The notes: generated by a model not told the origin, from the sequence alone. Positions 8,408-15,642 are shown, counted from the stretch's first letter. The stretch is DNA of 64,000 bases from Dactylosporangium vinaceum (GCF_019904175.1 NZ_CP061913.1:5766001-5830000); one strand, 5' to 3'. Numbers and translations: made by a program.

Positions 8408-9195
8408 GCCAGCGCCGCGACGGCCGCCCCGGCGGTCGTGACGGCGTTGTGCCCGGCCAGCGGAACCTCCCCGACCATGGCGTTCGGTGTGCGGGCGGCG
8501 GCCCGCTCCAGCCAGCGCCGGGGTGCGATCGGGTCCCGCTCGCCGCGCAGGAGCAGCGTGGGGACGGTACCCACCAGCGGCAGCCGCTCGTCCATGCGGT
8601 GCTCCACGCAGCGGCGCAGGGTGCCCAGCACGCGCCGTGGCCCGGCGTCGCGAAGGTCGGCGGCGAGAATCCGGGCCTGCCAGGGGTCCTCGCGGGCCAG
8701 ATCGCGCAGCCAGCGCCCGATCTGGCCCGCGGCGCTCGCCGCGGCCGGGTCCACCGTCGGGCCGACGAGCACCAGCGCCGACACGAGATCGGGGCGGACG
8801 ATCGCCAGCTCGACCGCGACCTGGCAGCCGAAGGAGTTGCCGAGCACGCCGGCGGGGCCGATCCCGGCCCGGTCCATCCAGGCCGCGACGACCTCGGCGT
8901 GCCGGCGCGGGCCGTAGATCTCCCGCGGCTTGTCCGACAGCCCGAAGCCGGGCAGGTCCGGGACGTGCACCGATGCCGGGGCCAGGGCGGCGGCGGTCGG
9001 CATGAGGTAGCGGTGGGACACGGCCAGGCCGTGCAGGAGCACCCAGGCCGGCGCGCCCGGCGTCAGGTGCTCCCGCACGTGCAGCCGCAGCCGCCCGGCG
9101 CACACGTTGTGGCTCACGAACCCGAGGAACGGGTGCGGCGCGGCGACGGCGGCGCGGCGTTCGGCGCGGCTCATGCGGGCCAGGCGGAGTGCCAT
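8335..9195 (-). CDS. Alpha/beta fold hydrolase
   Basis: This is an alpha/beta hydrolase of about 286 aa. It has the oxyanion-hole segment VLLHGLAVSHRYLMP, the LPGFGLSDKP strand-loop, the nucleophile elbow LGNSFGCQVAVELA (GNSFG, Ser), the acid region LLLRGERDPIAP and the catalytic His in LAGHNAVTTAG. It lacks signal and membrane segments, so it is cytoplasmic. ATG 9195 is chosen because upstream residues are Arg-rich noise. It follows the hemerythrin gene by 10 bases and probably belongs to the same transcript as the ferritin-like and hemerythrin genes. The substrate is unknown. Confidence 0.87.
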   Translation of the reverse strand: MALRLARMSRAERRAAVAAPHPFLGFVSHNVCAGRLRLHVREHLTPGAPAWVLLHGLAVSHRYLMPTAAALAPASVHVPDLPGFGLSDKPREIYGPRRHAEVVAAWMDRAGIGPAGVLGNSFGCQVAVELAIVRPDLVSALVLVGPTVDPAAASAAGQIGRWLRDLAREDPWQARILAADLRDAGPRRVLGTLRRCVEHRMDERLPLVGTVPTLLLRGERDPIAPRRWLERAAARTPNAMVGEVPLAGHNAVTTAGAAVAALAQSSGTSCRAASSALAPPPAEPAS

Positions 9196-9205
9196 ACGCC
9201 GGCGT

Positions 9206-9784
9206 TCAGCCCTTGCCGTCCGCGGCACGGCGCACCGCGTCACGGACCCGGTCCACGACCGCGAGGATCGGGCCGCCGGCGATGTTCGCCTTCGCCGACT
9301 CGGCACCGGGGTGCGGGCGGGTCGGGGCGACCTTCTCCGCCGCGGCGAACGCGGTGGCCAGGCGCTGCAGCCGCTCGGCCGGCACGTGGGCGCGCAGGTG
9401 TGGGAACTCGTAGCGCTCCTCGTGCCGGGCGTGCTCCAGCACCGAGGTGCGCAGCAGGAGCAGCCCGGTGTCGAAGCCCTCGGCGTCCACGCCGGCGTCG
9501 ATGAGCTCGGTCAGCGTCTCCTTGGCCAGGCGCTCCTCGGCGAGGCGGTCCTCGACCATGGCGTCGTTGTCGCCGAGGGTGCGCGACAGCGGGTGGATGA
9601 GCTCCTCCTCGGCCGTCTCGTGCACGGCCAGCAGGCGCACGAGATCGTCGAACGCCTGCTTGCGCGCCTCGCCGGTGGCGCCGGTCACGAGCAGGAACTG
9701 CTCCTCGATCCGGGCGTGCTGGAGCAGCAGCAGGTCGACGACGTCCTCGGTGCGCGGGTCCAGCACGGCCTCGCGGTCAGGCAC
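9206..9784 (-). CDS. Hemerythrin HHE domain protein
   Basis: This hemerythrin-like protein (192 aa) binds a di-iron centre and senses or handles O2, NO or peroxide. The HHE helices are visible: LLLLQHARIEEQFLLV, LAVHETAEEELIHPLSR, and LEHARHEERYEFPHLR near residues 117-130, supplying the His/Glu ligands. The GTG start (9784) overlaps the stop of the upstream ferritin-like gene by eight bases, which indicates translational coupling. A Lys/Ala-rich tail follows. A second hemerythrin gene lies at 11746-12333. Confidence 0.9.
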   Translation of the reverse strand: MPDREAVLDPRTEDVVDLLLLQHARIEEQFLLVTGATGEARKQAFDDLVRLLAVHETAEEELIHPLSRTLGDNDAMVEDRLAEERLAKETLTELIDAGVDAEGFDTGLLLLRTSVLEHARHEERYEFPHLRAHVPAERLQRLATAFAAAEKVAPTRPHPGAESAKANIAGGPILAVVDRVRDAVRRAADGKG

Positions 9785-10994
9785 GGCGGGCTCCCTCGCG
9801 GGCGCGGAGGGACTCGACCGGGTGCGGGCCCTCGGTCTCGATGCGGTACTCGTCGCCGAACTTCTCCCGATGCATGTCGATGACCTCCTCCGACGGCGGC
9901 TTGCCACCGGCGTGGAGCTGCTCCTGCATCCACTCGAAGCGCTCGTGGGCCTCGCGGACGTAGCCCTCGCCGAGTTTGGTGAGATCCATCTGGGTGGCCA
10001 GCAGGCCGCGCAGGAACTCCTTGTTCGGCTCGAACAGCAGCGGCTCCGGCACACCGGCCGCGCCGACGATCTGCTCGGGCTCCCGGCCGTCGTACTGGCG
10101 CAGGAGGTCGGCGGCCTGCTGGAGCTGGGCCAGCTCCATCTGCAGGTGCAGCTCCCAGATCGCCTTGATCCGCGGGTCGCTCTCCTGCTCCATGAACGAG
10201 TAGTACAGCCAGCACTCGTTGTACTCGTGGGTGATCAGACGCTCCCACATCGTCTCGCCCGGGTCGACGAGCGACTCGTAGTGCGTGACGTGCTCCTGCT
10301 CGATGAGGCTGATCTCCTGGTACAGCTGGCGGGCGATCGGCTCCATGTACTGCGGGCCGACGTTCATGTAGTACATCATCACCTGCTGCTCGGCCGACAG
10401 GATCGTCAGCGCGTGCAGCTTCGAGCGCGGGTCGACCAGGTCCTTGTCGTAGGGGGCGCGCACCTCGTCGAACGGGTGGCGGTGCTCCAGCGCCGTCGGG
10501 CGGCCGGGCATGACCTCGGTCAGCGCGTCGACGATCTTCTCCGCCCGGCGCCGCTCGACCATCTCGTAGAGGTTCGCGTACCGGTACAGGTGGTCGAAGT
10601 CCTCCAGCACACCGAACTCGTAGGCCTGGCGGAGGTACGGGTCCGGCTCGTGGCGGGCGACCCACGCGGTGAGGTCGACGGCCACCTGCTCGTAGCCCAG
10701 TGTCGTCTCCAGCACGCTGGCCAGCCCGGGCAGCAGCCAGTTCACGGTGCGCTGCTGCTGGCTCTCGACGTAGCGGGTGTACGCCAGCAGCTGCTTGACC
10801 TGCGGGTCCGGGCACATCCGGGCGAACTGGTGACTGAACATGATGGCCTCGACCTCGATGCCGTTCATCGTGATGATGCGGCACCTGGTGTACGGGTCCA
10901 CGGCCTCCGGATCGACCGGCTCCACGTTCAGCTCACGCCAGCTGCGGATCTGCTCCTGCAGCGGAATTCCCTTGTGATCCAATGGATTGAACAC
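9777..10994 (-). CDS. Ferritin-like di-iron domain protein
   Basis: This 405-aa cytoplasmic protein is rich in Glu, His and Tyr, with helices bearing ExxH-type ligands. EHVTHYESLVDPGETMWERLITHEYNECWLYYSF and IEVEAIMFSHQFARM fit a ferritin-like four-helix di-iron bundle; the related segment QQVMMYYMNVGPQYM is Met-rich. Related actinobacterial proteins are annotated only as ferritin-like. A role in iron or peroxide handling is suggested by coupling to the hemerythrin gene downstream. GTG 10994 is preceded by an AGGGA-type ribosome site. Upstream lies a divergent catalase-related gene, which supports an oxidative-stress theme. Confidence 0.72.
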   Translation of the reverse strand: MFNPLDHKGIPLQEQIRSWRELNVEPVDPEAVDPYTRCRIITMNGIEVEAIMFSHQFARMCPDPQVKQLLAYTRYVESQQQRTVNWLLPGLASVLETTLGYEQVAVDLTAWVARHEPDPYLRQAYEFGVLEDFDHLYRYANLYEMVERRRAEKIVDALTEVMPGRPTALEHRHPFDEVRAPYDKDLVDPRSKLHALTILSAEQQVMMYYMNVGPQYMEPIARQLYQEISLIEQEHVTHYESLVDPGETMWERLITHEYNECWLYYSFMEQESDPRIKAIWELHLQMELAQLQQAADLLRQYDGREPEQIVGAAGVPEPLLFEPNKEFLRGLLATQMDLTKLGEGYVREAHERFEWMQEQLHAGGKPPSEEVIDMHREKFGDEYRIETEGPHPVESLRAREGARRA

Positions 10995-11081
10995 GGCGGC
11001 TCCCTTCCCTGCCGCCGCTACCCACGGCCCCCGCGGCAAAACAATCCATTGACGCGCCCCGTGCGGGGTATCGGCGATGGC

Positions 11082-11741
11082 ATGAGCATGCTGACCGCGG
11101 CGGTTCGCACGGCCGCACACGCGCGCGGCGCCCGCCTGCTGCACCCGCGGGGCCGGACGTTCACCGGAGCACTGACGACGTTCGGCACCCGCGGCCACCG
11201 CTGGGGCGCCGCGCTGCTGGACGAGCCGGCCGTCCACCCGGCCGTCGTGCGCGTCTCGAAGGGCGCCCCGACCCCGGCCGGCTGGCCCGACGTGCTTGGC
11301 CTGGCGATCCGCCTGCCGCAGCCCGAGGGTGACGTCGACCTGCTGCTGTCCAGCTGCACGGCGGTGCCGGTCCTGCGGCACCTGCCGTGGCCGCGGCGCG
11401 ACTTCGGCGGGCGCTACGGCACGCTGCTGGCCTACCGGGCCGGGCGCCGCCGCGTGTTCCTCGCCACCCAGCCCGAGCCGGGCCTGGGCAGCACGCTCGA
11501 CGCCGTCGTGCGCGCCGCCGCCGGCCCGGGCATCCAGCTGCCGCTCGTGGCCGCCTCCCGCTGGGGGAGCTGGCGGTCGTTCGCGGTCCTGCGGTTCGGG
11601 CCGGTCCTGGACGCCGGGGCCGACGCGGCGCTCGCGTTCGACCCGATCGCCAACGCCGCCCCCGACCTGGCCCCGGTAGGCCTGGTGCAGCGGCTGCGCC
11701 AGCCGGTCTACCGGGCGTCCCAGCAGGGTCGCGGACGCTGA
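11082..11741 (+). CDS. Catalase-related / 'phosphodiesterase'-annotated protein
   Basis: This 219-aa protein resembles a short actinobacterial family that shares the catalase-like beta-barrel pattern: RGRTFTGALTTFGTRGHRWGAALLDEPAVHPAVVRVSKGAPTP, then WPDVLGLAIRLP and DLLLSS. Databases often label members phosphodiesterase without proof. Haem ligands of true catalases (Tyr in the C-terminal RxxxY motif) are not obvious, so enzymatic activity is uncertain. The ATG at 11082 gives MSMLTAAVRTAA. It is divergent from the ferritin-like gene (about 90 bases between starts), and both may answer the same oxidative signal. Confidence 0.6.
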   Translation: MSMLTAAVRTAAHARGARLLHPRGRTFTGALTTFGTRGHRWGAALLDEPAVHPAVVRVSKGAPTPAGWPDVLGLAIRLPQPEGDVDLLLSSCTAVPVLRHLPWPRRDFGGRYGTLLAYRAGRRRVFLATQPEPGLGSTLDAVVRAAAGPGIQLPLVAASRWGSWRSFAVLRFGPVLDAGADAALAFDPIANAAPDLAPVGLVQRLRQPVYRASQQGRGR

Positions 11742-11745
11742 GCCG

Positions 11746-12333
11746 TCACCCCTTCGGAGCCGCCGCGTCGGTCCTGCGGGCCGCCGGGTTCCCGGTGATC
11801 CGGGCCGGCTTGGCGTTGCGGGCCAGGTGCTCGGTCGTGCGGGCCGGGGCGGCCACCAGGTTGACCGTCCCGGGCGGGCCGGACAGCGGCTCGAGCTCGG
11901 CGACGAGCGCCTGGCGGGTCTGCTCGAAGGCGGCGCCGAGGCGTTCGCGCTCGGCGGCGTCGACGGCGCGGCGCAGGGCCGGCAGTACCTCCCGCTCCTC
12001 CTCCTGCACGTGGTGGTCCACGGCCGCCACGAAGGCGGCGAACGCCTCGTCGAAGTGCGGCGAGCCGGTCAGGTTCCGGGCCGAGCGCAGCAGGTGCTCG
12101 GCCTCGTGATGCTCGTCGATCGCGTGCCCGACCTCCTCGTCCCCGTCCGGCTGCGACCGCTCGATCGCCGGGTACACCTCCTGCTCCTCGGCCCGGGCGT
12201 GGGCCGTGAGGCGCACCGCGACCTCGTTGAGCAGCGCGACCCGGTCGCCGGTGCCGGAGCGGACCCGGTCGAACAGTTCCTCCATCGCGCGGTGGTCGCG
12301 CTCGATCAGCTCGGCGGCGTCTGTCGTGCCCAT
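11746..12333 (-). CDS. Hemerythrin HHE domain protein
   Basis: This is a second hemerythrin-like protein (195 aa). Iron-ligand helices are ELIERDHRAMEELFDRV, LTAHARAEEQEVYPAIE, IDEHHEAEHLLRS and VDHHVQEEEREVLPALR, the classic HHE order. The C-terminal 45 residues are basic and Pro/Ala-rich, so they may anchor to a nucleic acid or partner. ATG 12333 follows a GGGGGT-type ribosome site. It converges with the catalase-related gene with four bases between them and shows only distant similarity to the first hemerythrin (9206-9784), so it is not a recent duplicate. Confidence 0.9.
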   Translation of the reverse strand: MGTTDAAELIERDHRAMEELFDRVRSGTGDRVALLNEVAVRLTAHARAEEQEVYPAIERSQPDGDEEVGHAIDEHHEAEHLLRSARNLTGSPHFDEAFAAFVAAVDHHVQEEEREVLPALRRAVDAAERERLGAAFEQTRQALVAELEPLSGPPGTVNLVAAPARTTEHLARNAKPARITGNPAARRTDAAAPKG

Positions 12334-12453
12334 GGGAGTACCCCCTGCAGATGCGTGTCGGGTTGTCGCCGTTTCGGCGGGTCCACCCGTGCCCGGCCGA
12401 TGCCGCGGCAAACACCCGGTTTGCGTTCGGCCATCGACGGAGATCACCCGGTC

Positions 12454-12831
12454 ATGACGAATCGCGTCCGGCCGCCGGTGCCGGTCCTCACTGTTGTGAT
12501 CATCTTCGCGCTCTTCACGCTGTTTGCGCTGATCGCCCTCGCGGTGTCGGTCCGCGGCTCCGGGTTCGGCGAGGACGCGGGCATCAGCCTGGGCCTGGCC
12601 GCGGTGTGCGGGGTCGTCGGGTCCCGGCTCTGGTTCGGCGCGCAGATCGCCCGCTGGTTCGCCGTCGCGATCGGCGTGTTCATGGTCGCGGTCGCCGTGT
12701 TCAACGCCTCGACGCCTGCCGTCGCGCTCCTGTACGGCGGGCTCGGCCTGGCGGTCATCGGGCTGCTCACCGGCCCGCGCAGCGCCCGCGAGTTCTTCGC
12801 CCGGGGCCGGGAGGTCGGCATCGCCCGTTGA
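12454..12831 (+). CDS. Small four-helix membrane protein, hypothetical
   Basis: The 125-aa product contains four hydrophobic segments: VLTVVIIFALFTLFALIALAV, ISLGLAAVCGVVG, FAVAIGVFMVAVAVF and VALLYGGLGLAVIGLL. The termini are short and basic, with RSAREFFARGREVGIAR at the end. This pattern is widespread in actinobacteria and has no known function. ATG 12454 is preceded by a GGAG-type ribosome site about a dozen bases upstream. It is divergent from the hemerythrin gene. Confidence 0.7.
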   Translation: MTNRVRPPVPVLTVVIIFALFTLFALIALAVSVRGSGFGEDAGISLGLAAVCGVVGSRLWFGAQIARWFAVAIGVFMVAVAVFNASTPAVALLYGGLGLAVIGLLTGPRSAREFFARGREVGIAR

Positions 12832-12907
12832 TCACCGTCGTCGCGTGTGCCGCGCCCGCTACGGGGTACCACTTTCATGCGGACCTAGTGATTGGCGGGG
12901 GAAGTGA

Positions 12908-13333
12908 ATGCAGGACGACGGTGGCGTACTCGGTGACAGCGCACTGCGCTGGAGCCCTCGCAACGGCAGCGAGGTCGGGATCGCGGCGGCGGCGCGAGCC
13001 TGGGTGCTCGCCGCGCTGCCCCGGCTGCTGACCCGGCCGGCCGCGCCCTGGTTCTGCGACAACGTCGAGTTGCTGGTGTCCGAGCTGACCGCCAATGCCC
13101 TGCTGCACGCGGGCGGCGTCGAGCACATCGACCTGGAGCGCAGCGGCGACGTCCTGCGCATCTCGGTGCACGACCCGAGCACCGACGAGGCCATCGCCCC
13201 CCGCGCACCGGCCCCCGACGTCGACAACGGCCGGGGCCTGCTGCTCGTCGAGGCACTGGCCGCCCGCTGGGGCGTCCACCAGCACCCCGGCGACGGCAAG
13301 GACGTGTGGCTCGAGCTGGCCCTGGATCGATGA
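12908..13333 (+). CDS. ATP-binding protein, RsbW-like anti-sigma kinase type
   Basis: This 141-aa HATPase_c protein belongs to the stand-alone RsbW/SpoIIAB-type ATP-binding group. The N box reads LLVSELTANALLHAGG (Asn coordinating Mg-ATP), followed by LRISVHDPSTDEA (G1-like) and DNGRGLLLVEALAARWG (G2, GRGL). These proteins phosphorylate STAS antagonists and bind sigma factors, so the STAS/phosphatase pair at 5.0-6.7 kb is a possible circuit, though no sigma gene is adjacent. A strong GGGGGAAG ribosome site precedes ATG 12908. It begins the envelope-stress operon that continues downstream. Confidence 0.88.
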   Translation: MQDDGGVLGDSALRWSPRNGSEVGIAAAARAWVLAALPRLLTRPAAPWFCDNVELLVSELTANALLHAGGVEHIDLERSGDVLRISVHDPSTDEAIAPRAPAPDVDNGRGLLLVEALAARWGVHQHPGDGKDVWLELALDR

Positions 13334-13402
13334 TTCGGCCTCCGGAACGTTTGTGTGCCCGATGACCAGGGAACGGGTCACGCAACTGAGGAGGTGACGG
13401 CC

Positions 13403-13822
13403 GTGGCCGATTTTGGTGGAGCTCACGAGGCCGCGTCCACGGCCGAGCTGGTGAAGCGCGCCGCGGAGCAGATCTCGACGCTCGTGCGCGACGAGCTGGC
13501 GCTGGCGAAGGTGGAGCTTGTCGAGAAGGGCAAGCGGGCGGGCGTCGGTGGCGGCCTGTTCGGCGCGGCCGCGGTCCTGGCCTGGTTCGGGGTCGGGCTG
13601 CTGCTGACGCTGCTGGTCGTGCTGCTGGACCTCGTCTGGCCGCTGTGGCTCGCGGTGCTCGTCGTGCTCGTCGTGGTCCTCGCCGCGGCCGGTGTGGCCG
13701 CGCTGCTGGGCCGCAAGCAGCTGCAGCAGGCCGTGCCGCCGGTACCGCAGCAGGCGGTCTCGGGCGTGCAGCAGGACGTGAACACGGTGAAGGCCGCCGT
13801 GCGCGAGGGGCGCAGCGCATGA
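13403..13822 (+). CDS. Phage holin superfamily III / Actinobacterial holin-X family membrane protein
   Basis: This 139-aa membrane protein starts with STAELVKRAAEQISTLVRDELALAKVELVEKGK, the conserved amphipathic helix of this family. Two transmembrane helices follow, joined by a short WPLW turn (FGVGLLLTLLVVLLDLVWP and WLAVLVVLVVVLAAAGVAALL). Despite the name it is a chromosomal envelope-stress protein, not a lysis gene, and there are no phage genes nearby. GTG 13403 has GAGGAGG seven bases upstream. In the usual cassette the next gene is a DUF3618 protein, coupled by ATGA; here the repeat array has been inserted exactly at that overlap. Confidence 0.85.
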   Translation: MADFGGAHEAASTAELVKRAAEQISTLVRDELALAKVELVEKGKRAGVGGGLFGAAAVLAWFGVGLLLTLLVVLLDLVWPLWLAVLVVLVVVLAAAGVAALLGRKQLQQAVPPVPQQAVSGVQQDVNTVKAAVREGRSA

Positions 13823-14183
13823 CCGGTCCGGAGCTTGCGGAGGGGCCGGTCATCGGGGGGTGCAGTTCGACGGTCGTGCGCCCGGAGCGGAGCGGAGGGT
13901 GCATGACCGGTCCGGAGCTTGCGGAGGGGCCGGTCATCGGGGGGTGCAGTTCGACGGTCGGGCGCCCGGAGCGGAGCGGAGGGTGCATGACCGGTCCGGA
14001 GCTTGCGGAGGGGCCGGTCATCGGGGGGTGCAGTTCGACGGTCGGGCGCCCGGAGCGGAGCGGAGGGTGCATGACCGGTCCGGAGCTTGCGGAGGGGCCG
14101 GTCTTCGGGGGGTGCAGTTCGACGGTCGTGCGCCCGGAGCGGAGCGGAGGGTGCATGACCGGTCCGGAGCTTGCGGAGGGCGC
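13819..14183 (+). repeat. 84-bp tandem direct repeat, four copies plus a 29-bp partial (MIRU-like)
   Basis: Copies start at 13819, 13903, 13987 and 14071, with a partial copy from 14155. All complete copies are exactly 84 bp, and only a few positions differ: copies 1 and 4 read GTCGTGCG where 2 and 3 read GTCGGGCG, and copy 4 has CTTC for CATC. Each unit begins ATGACCGG, contains an imperfect hairpin (GACCGG/CCGGTC enclosing TCCG/CGGA), and ends in GGAGCGGAGCGGAGGG just before the next ATG. The array lies between the holin-like and DUF3618 genes. It starts in the ATGA that ends the first gene and stops at the ATGA that begins the second. Confidence 0.95.
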
Positions 14184-14187
14184 ATGA
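13819..14187 (+). CDS. Repeat-encoded 122-aa open reading frame
   Basis: Because the repeat is 28 codons long and has no stop, the array forms one continuous frame. It is four copies of a 28-residue unit beginning MTGPELAEGPVIGG and ending VRPERSGGC, then MTGPELAEGA and stop. Its ATG overlaps the stop of the holin-like gene (ATGA at 13819-13822), and its TGA overlaps the ATG of the DUF3618 gene (14184-14187). Every unit also carries its own GGAGGG-ATG pair. Whether a protein accumulates is unknown; the frame may serve mainly to pass ribosomes from one gene to the next. Confidence 0.4.
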   Translation: MTGPELAEGPVIGGCSSTVVRPERSGGCMTGPELAEGPVIGGCSSTVGRPERSGGCMTGPELAEGPVIGGCSSTVGRPERSGGCMTGPELAEGPVFGGCSSTVVRPERSGGCMTGPELAEGA

Positions 14188-14417
14188 CCGCGCCCCAGGA
14201 CCCGGTCGTTCTGCGCGCCGAGATCGCGGCGACGCGGGCCGACCTGGCCGGCACGGCCTCGGAGCTGGCCGCGAAGACCGACGTCAAGGCCCGGGCCCGA
14301 GACGCCGCCGCCGCGGTGGCCGTCGAAGCCCGCCGCCCGCTGCCCTGGGCCGTGCTCGCCGCGGCCGGCGCGAGCATTGCCGTGATCGTGTACACCGTCC
14401 GCCGTTGGCGGGGATGA
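14184..14417 (+). CDS. DUF3618 domain-containing membrane protein
   Basis: This 77-aa protein has the DUF3618 pattern: PVVLRAEIAATRADLAGTASELAAKTDVKARAR (coiled, amphipathic) followed by one C-terminal transmembrane helix WAVLAAAGASIAVIVYTV and a basic stop-transfer end. It usually sits directly after a holin-III-type gene, and the two may act together at the membrane under envelope stress. The start ATG lies in an ATGA overlap with the repeat frame and has GGAGGG four bases upstream. Confidence 0.85.
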   Translation: MTAPQDPVVLRAEIAATRADLAGTASELAAKTDVKARARDAAAAVAVEARRPLPWAVLAAAGASIAVIVYTVRRWRG

Positions 14418-14430
14418 GAGGGAGATTTGC

Positions 14431-14760
14431 ATGCGTCTGCTGACTGTGGCCGCGGGAGTGGCCGTCGGCTATGTCCTCGGCACGAGGGCGGGGCGGGAGA
14501 AGTACGACCAGATCGTCGCCAGCACCGGGCGACTGCGCGCCAACCCGACCGCGGGGCAGGCGGTGCAGACAGTGCAGGAGCTGTTCACGTCGCCCACACC
14601 CACGCCGTCGCCCGGCCCGTCGCCGGCCGTGACGGCCACGCCGTCGCCGGCGCTCGACCCGGCCGGGGTGGCGCCGAAGCCGCGGAAGCGGACCCCGGCG
14701 AAGGCCACGACGAAGCCGATCACGCCTGAGACTGCGTCGGATCTCGAGACGCCGGTCTGA
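14431..14760 (+). CDS. YtxH-like small membrane protein
   Basis: This 109-aa protein starts with MRLLTVAAGVAVGYVLGTRAG, a single glycine-rich transmembrane segment. RAGREKYDQIVAST follows, the start typical of YtxH-like actinobacterial proteins. The rest is a Pro/Thr/Ser-rich, then Lys-rich, probably disordered tail (TPTPSPGPSPAV, KPRKRTPAKATTK). A GAGGGAG ribosome site precedes ATG 14431, 13 bases after the DUF3618 stop, so it is the last gene of the operon. A strong hairpin follows immediately. Confidence 0.75.
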   Translation: MRLLTVAAGVAVGYVLGTRAGREKYDQIVASTGRLRANPTAGQAVQTVQELFTSPTPTPSPGPSPAVTATPSPALDPAGVAPKPRKRTPAKATTKPITPETASDLETPV

Positions 14761-14772
14761 GCTTATGTACTG

Positions 14773-14805
14773 GTGCGCCGGCCGCTCGTGGAGCGGCCGG
14801 CGCAC
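14773..14805. terminator. Hairpin terminator of the holin/DUF3618/YtxH operon
   Basis: A perfect 15-bp stem (14773-14787 with 14791-14805) has a GTG loop and starts 12 bases after the YtxH stop. There is no T-run. It fits a GC-type intrinsic terminator. Confidence 0.85.
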
Positions 14806-14838
14806 TGTGCTGTATCCGGTTTGTGGTGGTTGTTGGTG

Positions 14839-14874
14839 CCGATAAGTCGGGCGCTTCGCGCCGCGCCTTATCGG
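14839..14874. terminator. Second, nested hairpin in the convergent intergenic region
   Basis: CCGATAAG (14839-14846) pairs with CTTATCGG (14867-14874), and an inner GGCGC-TTC-GCGCC stem fills the loop. It lies just past the first terminator and downstream of the convergent small gene, so it probably terminates the leftward transcript. The flanking bases are unusually A/T-rich for this genome. Confidence 0.6.
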
Positions 14875-14912
14875 ATTTATACGGCGTCGCGGTTTATGCC
14901 GGTTTTATGGCG

Positions 14913-15116
14913 TCAAGCGGGGCGAAATCGACAGAGGCGGCTGCGCGGCCCGCGGCGGCGGACCGGCACCGCGGCTCGGCCGGCGGTGCGGCTCTGACCG
15001 GTGAGGCCGGTCAGGCCGGCGAACTCAGCGCGGACGAGATCGTCGTCGCGGCTGATCAGTTCGGCGAACACGGCGTCGTAGTCCCGGTCCCATTCCGGGG
15101 AGAGTCCCGTGTGCAT
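14913..15116 (-). CDS. Small conserved-type hypothetical protein downstream of hsp20
   Basis: This 67-aa product starts MHTGLSPEWDRDYDAVFAEL and continues with ISRDDDLVRAEFAGLTGLTG. The N-terminal acidic helical part resembles small proteins found near heat-shock genes in related actinomycetes; the C-terminal third is Arg-rich. ATG 15116 has a GGTGGTGA-like ribosome site. It lies 76 bases downstream of hsp20 on the same strand and may be co-transcribed with it. Function unknown. Confidence 0.55.
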   Translation of the reverse strand: MHTGLSPEWDRDYDAVFAELISRDDDLVRAEFAGLTGLTGQSRTAGRAAVPVRRRGPRSRLCRFRPA

Positions 15117-15192
15117 GGTTCGATCACCACCTGCGGGCACCGCACCGCCGACCGCTCGCCTCCGATGCGCCCGGCGGTGCGGTGGCCGTGTG

Positions 15193-15642
15193 TCAGCTGT
15201 TGAGGACCTTCTGATCCGTGTGGGTGGCGGCGGTGCCGACGGCGACCTTGCGGGGCTTGGCCTTCTCCGTGACCGGGATGCGCAGAGCCAGCACGCCGTT
15301 GTGGTAGGTCGCCTGGATTCTCTCCGTGTCCAGCGACTCGCCGAGGAACATCTGGCGGGAGAACACGCCGAGAGGGCGCTCGGACAGCGTGACCTGGGCG
15401 CGCTCGCCGAGGTCGGCCGGGCGTCGCTCGGCCCGTACCGTCAGGACGTTGCGCTCGACGCTGATGTCGATGGCGTCCTGGTCCACCCCCGGCAGATCGA
15501 ACACGATCACGAACTCGTCGCCGTTGCGGTACGCATCCGCGGGCATCGCCGACGGGTGGGTCCAGGTGCCGGCCGTGGGCGCCCCGAACAGCTGCTGGGC
15601 GAGCCGGTGCACCTCGGTGAAGGGTTCGCTGCGCATCAACAT
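15193..15642 (-). CDS. Hsp20/alpha-crystallin family small heat-shock protein
   Basis: This is an ATP-independent holdase chaperone of 149 aa. The alpha-crystallin domain is clear: AYRNGDEFVIVFDLPGVDQDAIDISVERNVLTVRAERR, then LGVFSRQMFLGESLDTERIQATYHNGVLALRIPV, which includes the conserved GVL motif, followed by the IPV tail motif. The start is ATG 15642 with AGGAGG upstream. The divergent neighbour is an HSP18-type transcriptional regulator, so heat or stress control through the 118-bp intergenic region is expected. Confidence 0.95.
   Translation of the reverse strand: MLMRSEPFTEVHRLAQQLFGAPTAGTWTHPSAMPADAYRNGDEFVIVFDLPGVDQDAIDISVERNVLTVRAERRPADLGERAQVTLSERPLGVFSRQMFLGESLDTERIQATYHNGVLALRIPVTEKAKPRKVAVGTAATHTDQKVLNS

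Noticed and set aside
13403..13822. Prophage, suggested by the phage-holin family name
   Set aside because: The family is common in actinobacterial chromosomes beside DUF3618, and no phage structural, lysis or integrase genes are present.
13819..14183. CRISPR array
   Set aside because: The 84-bp copies are contiguous direct repeats with no unique spacers between them, and there are no cas genes.
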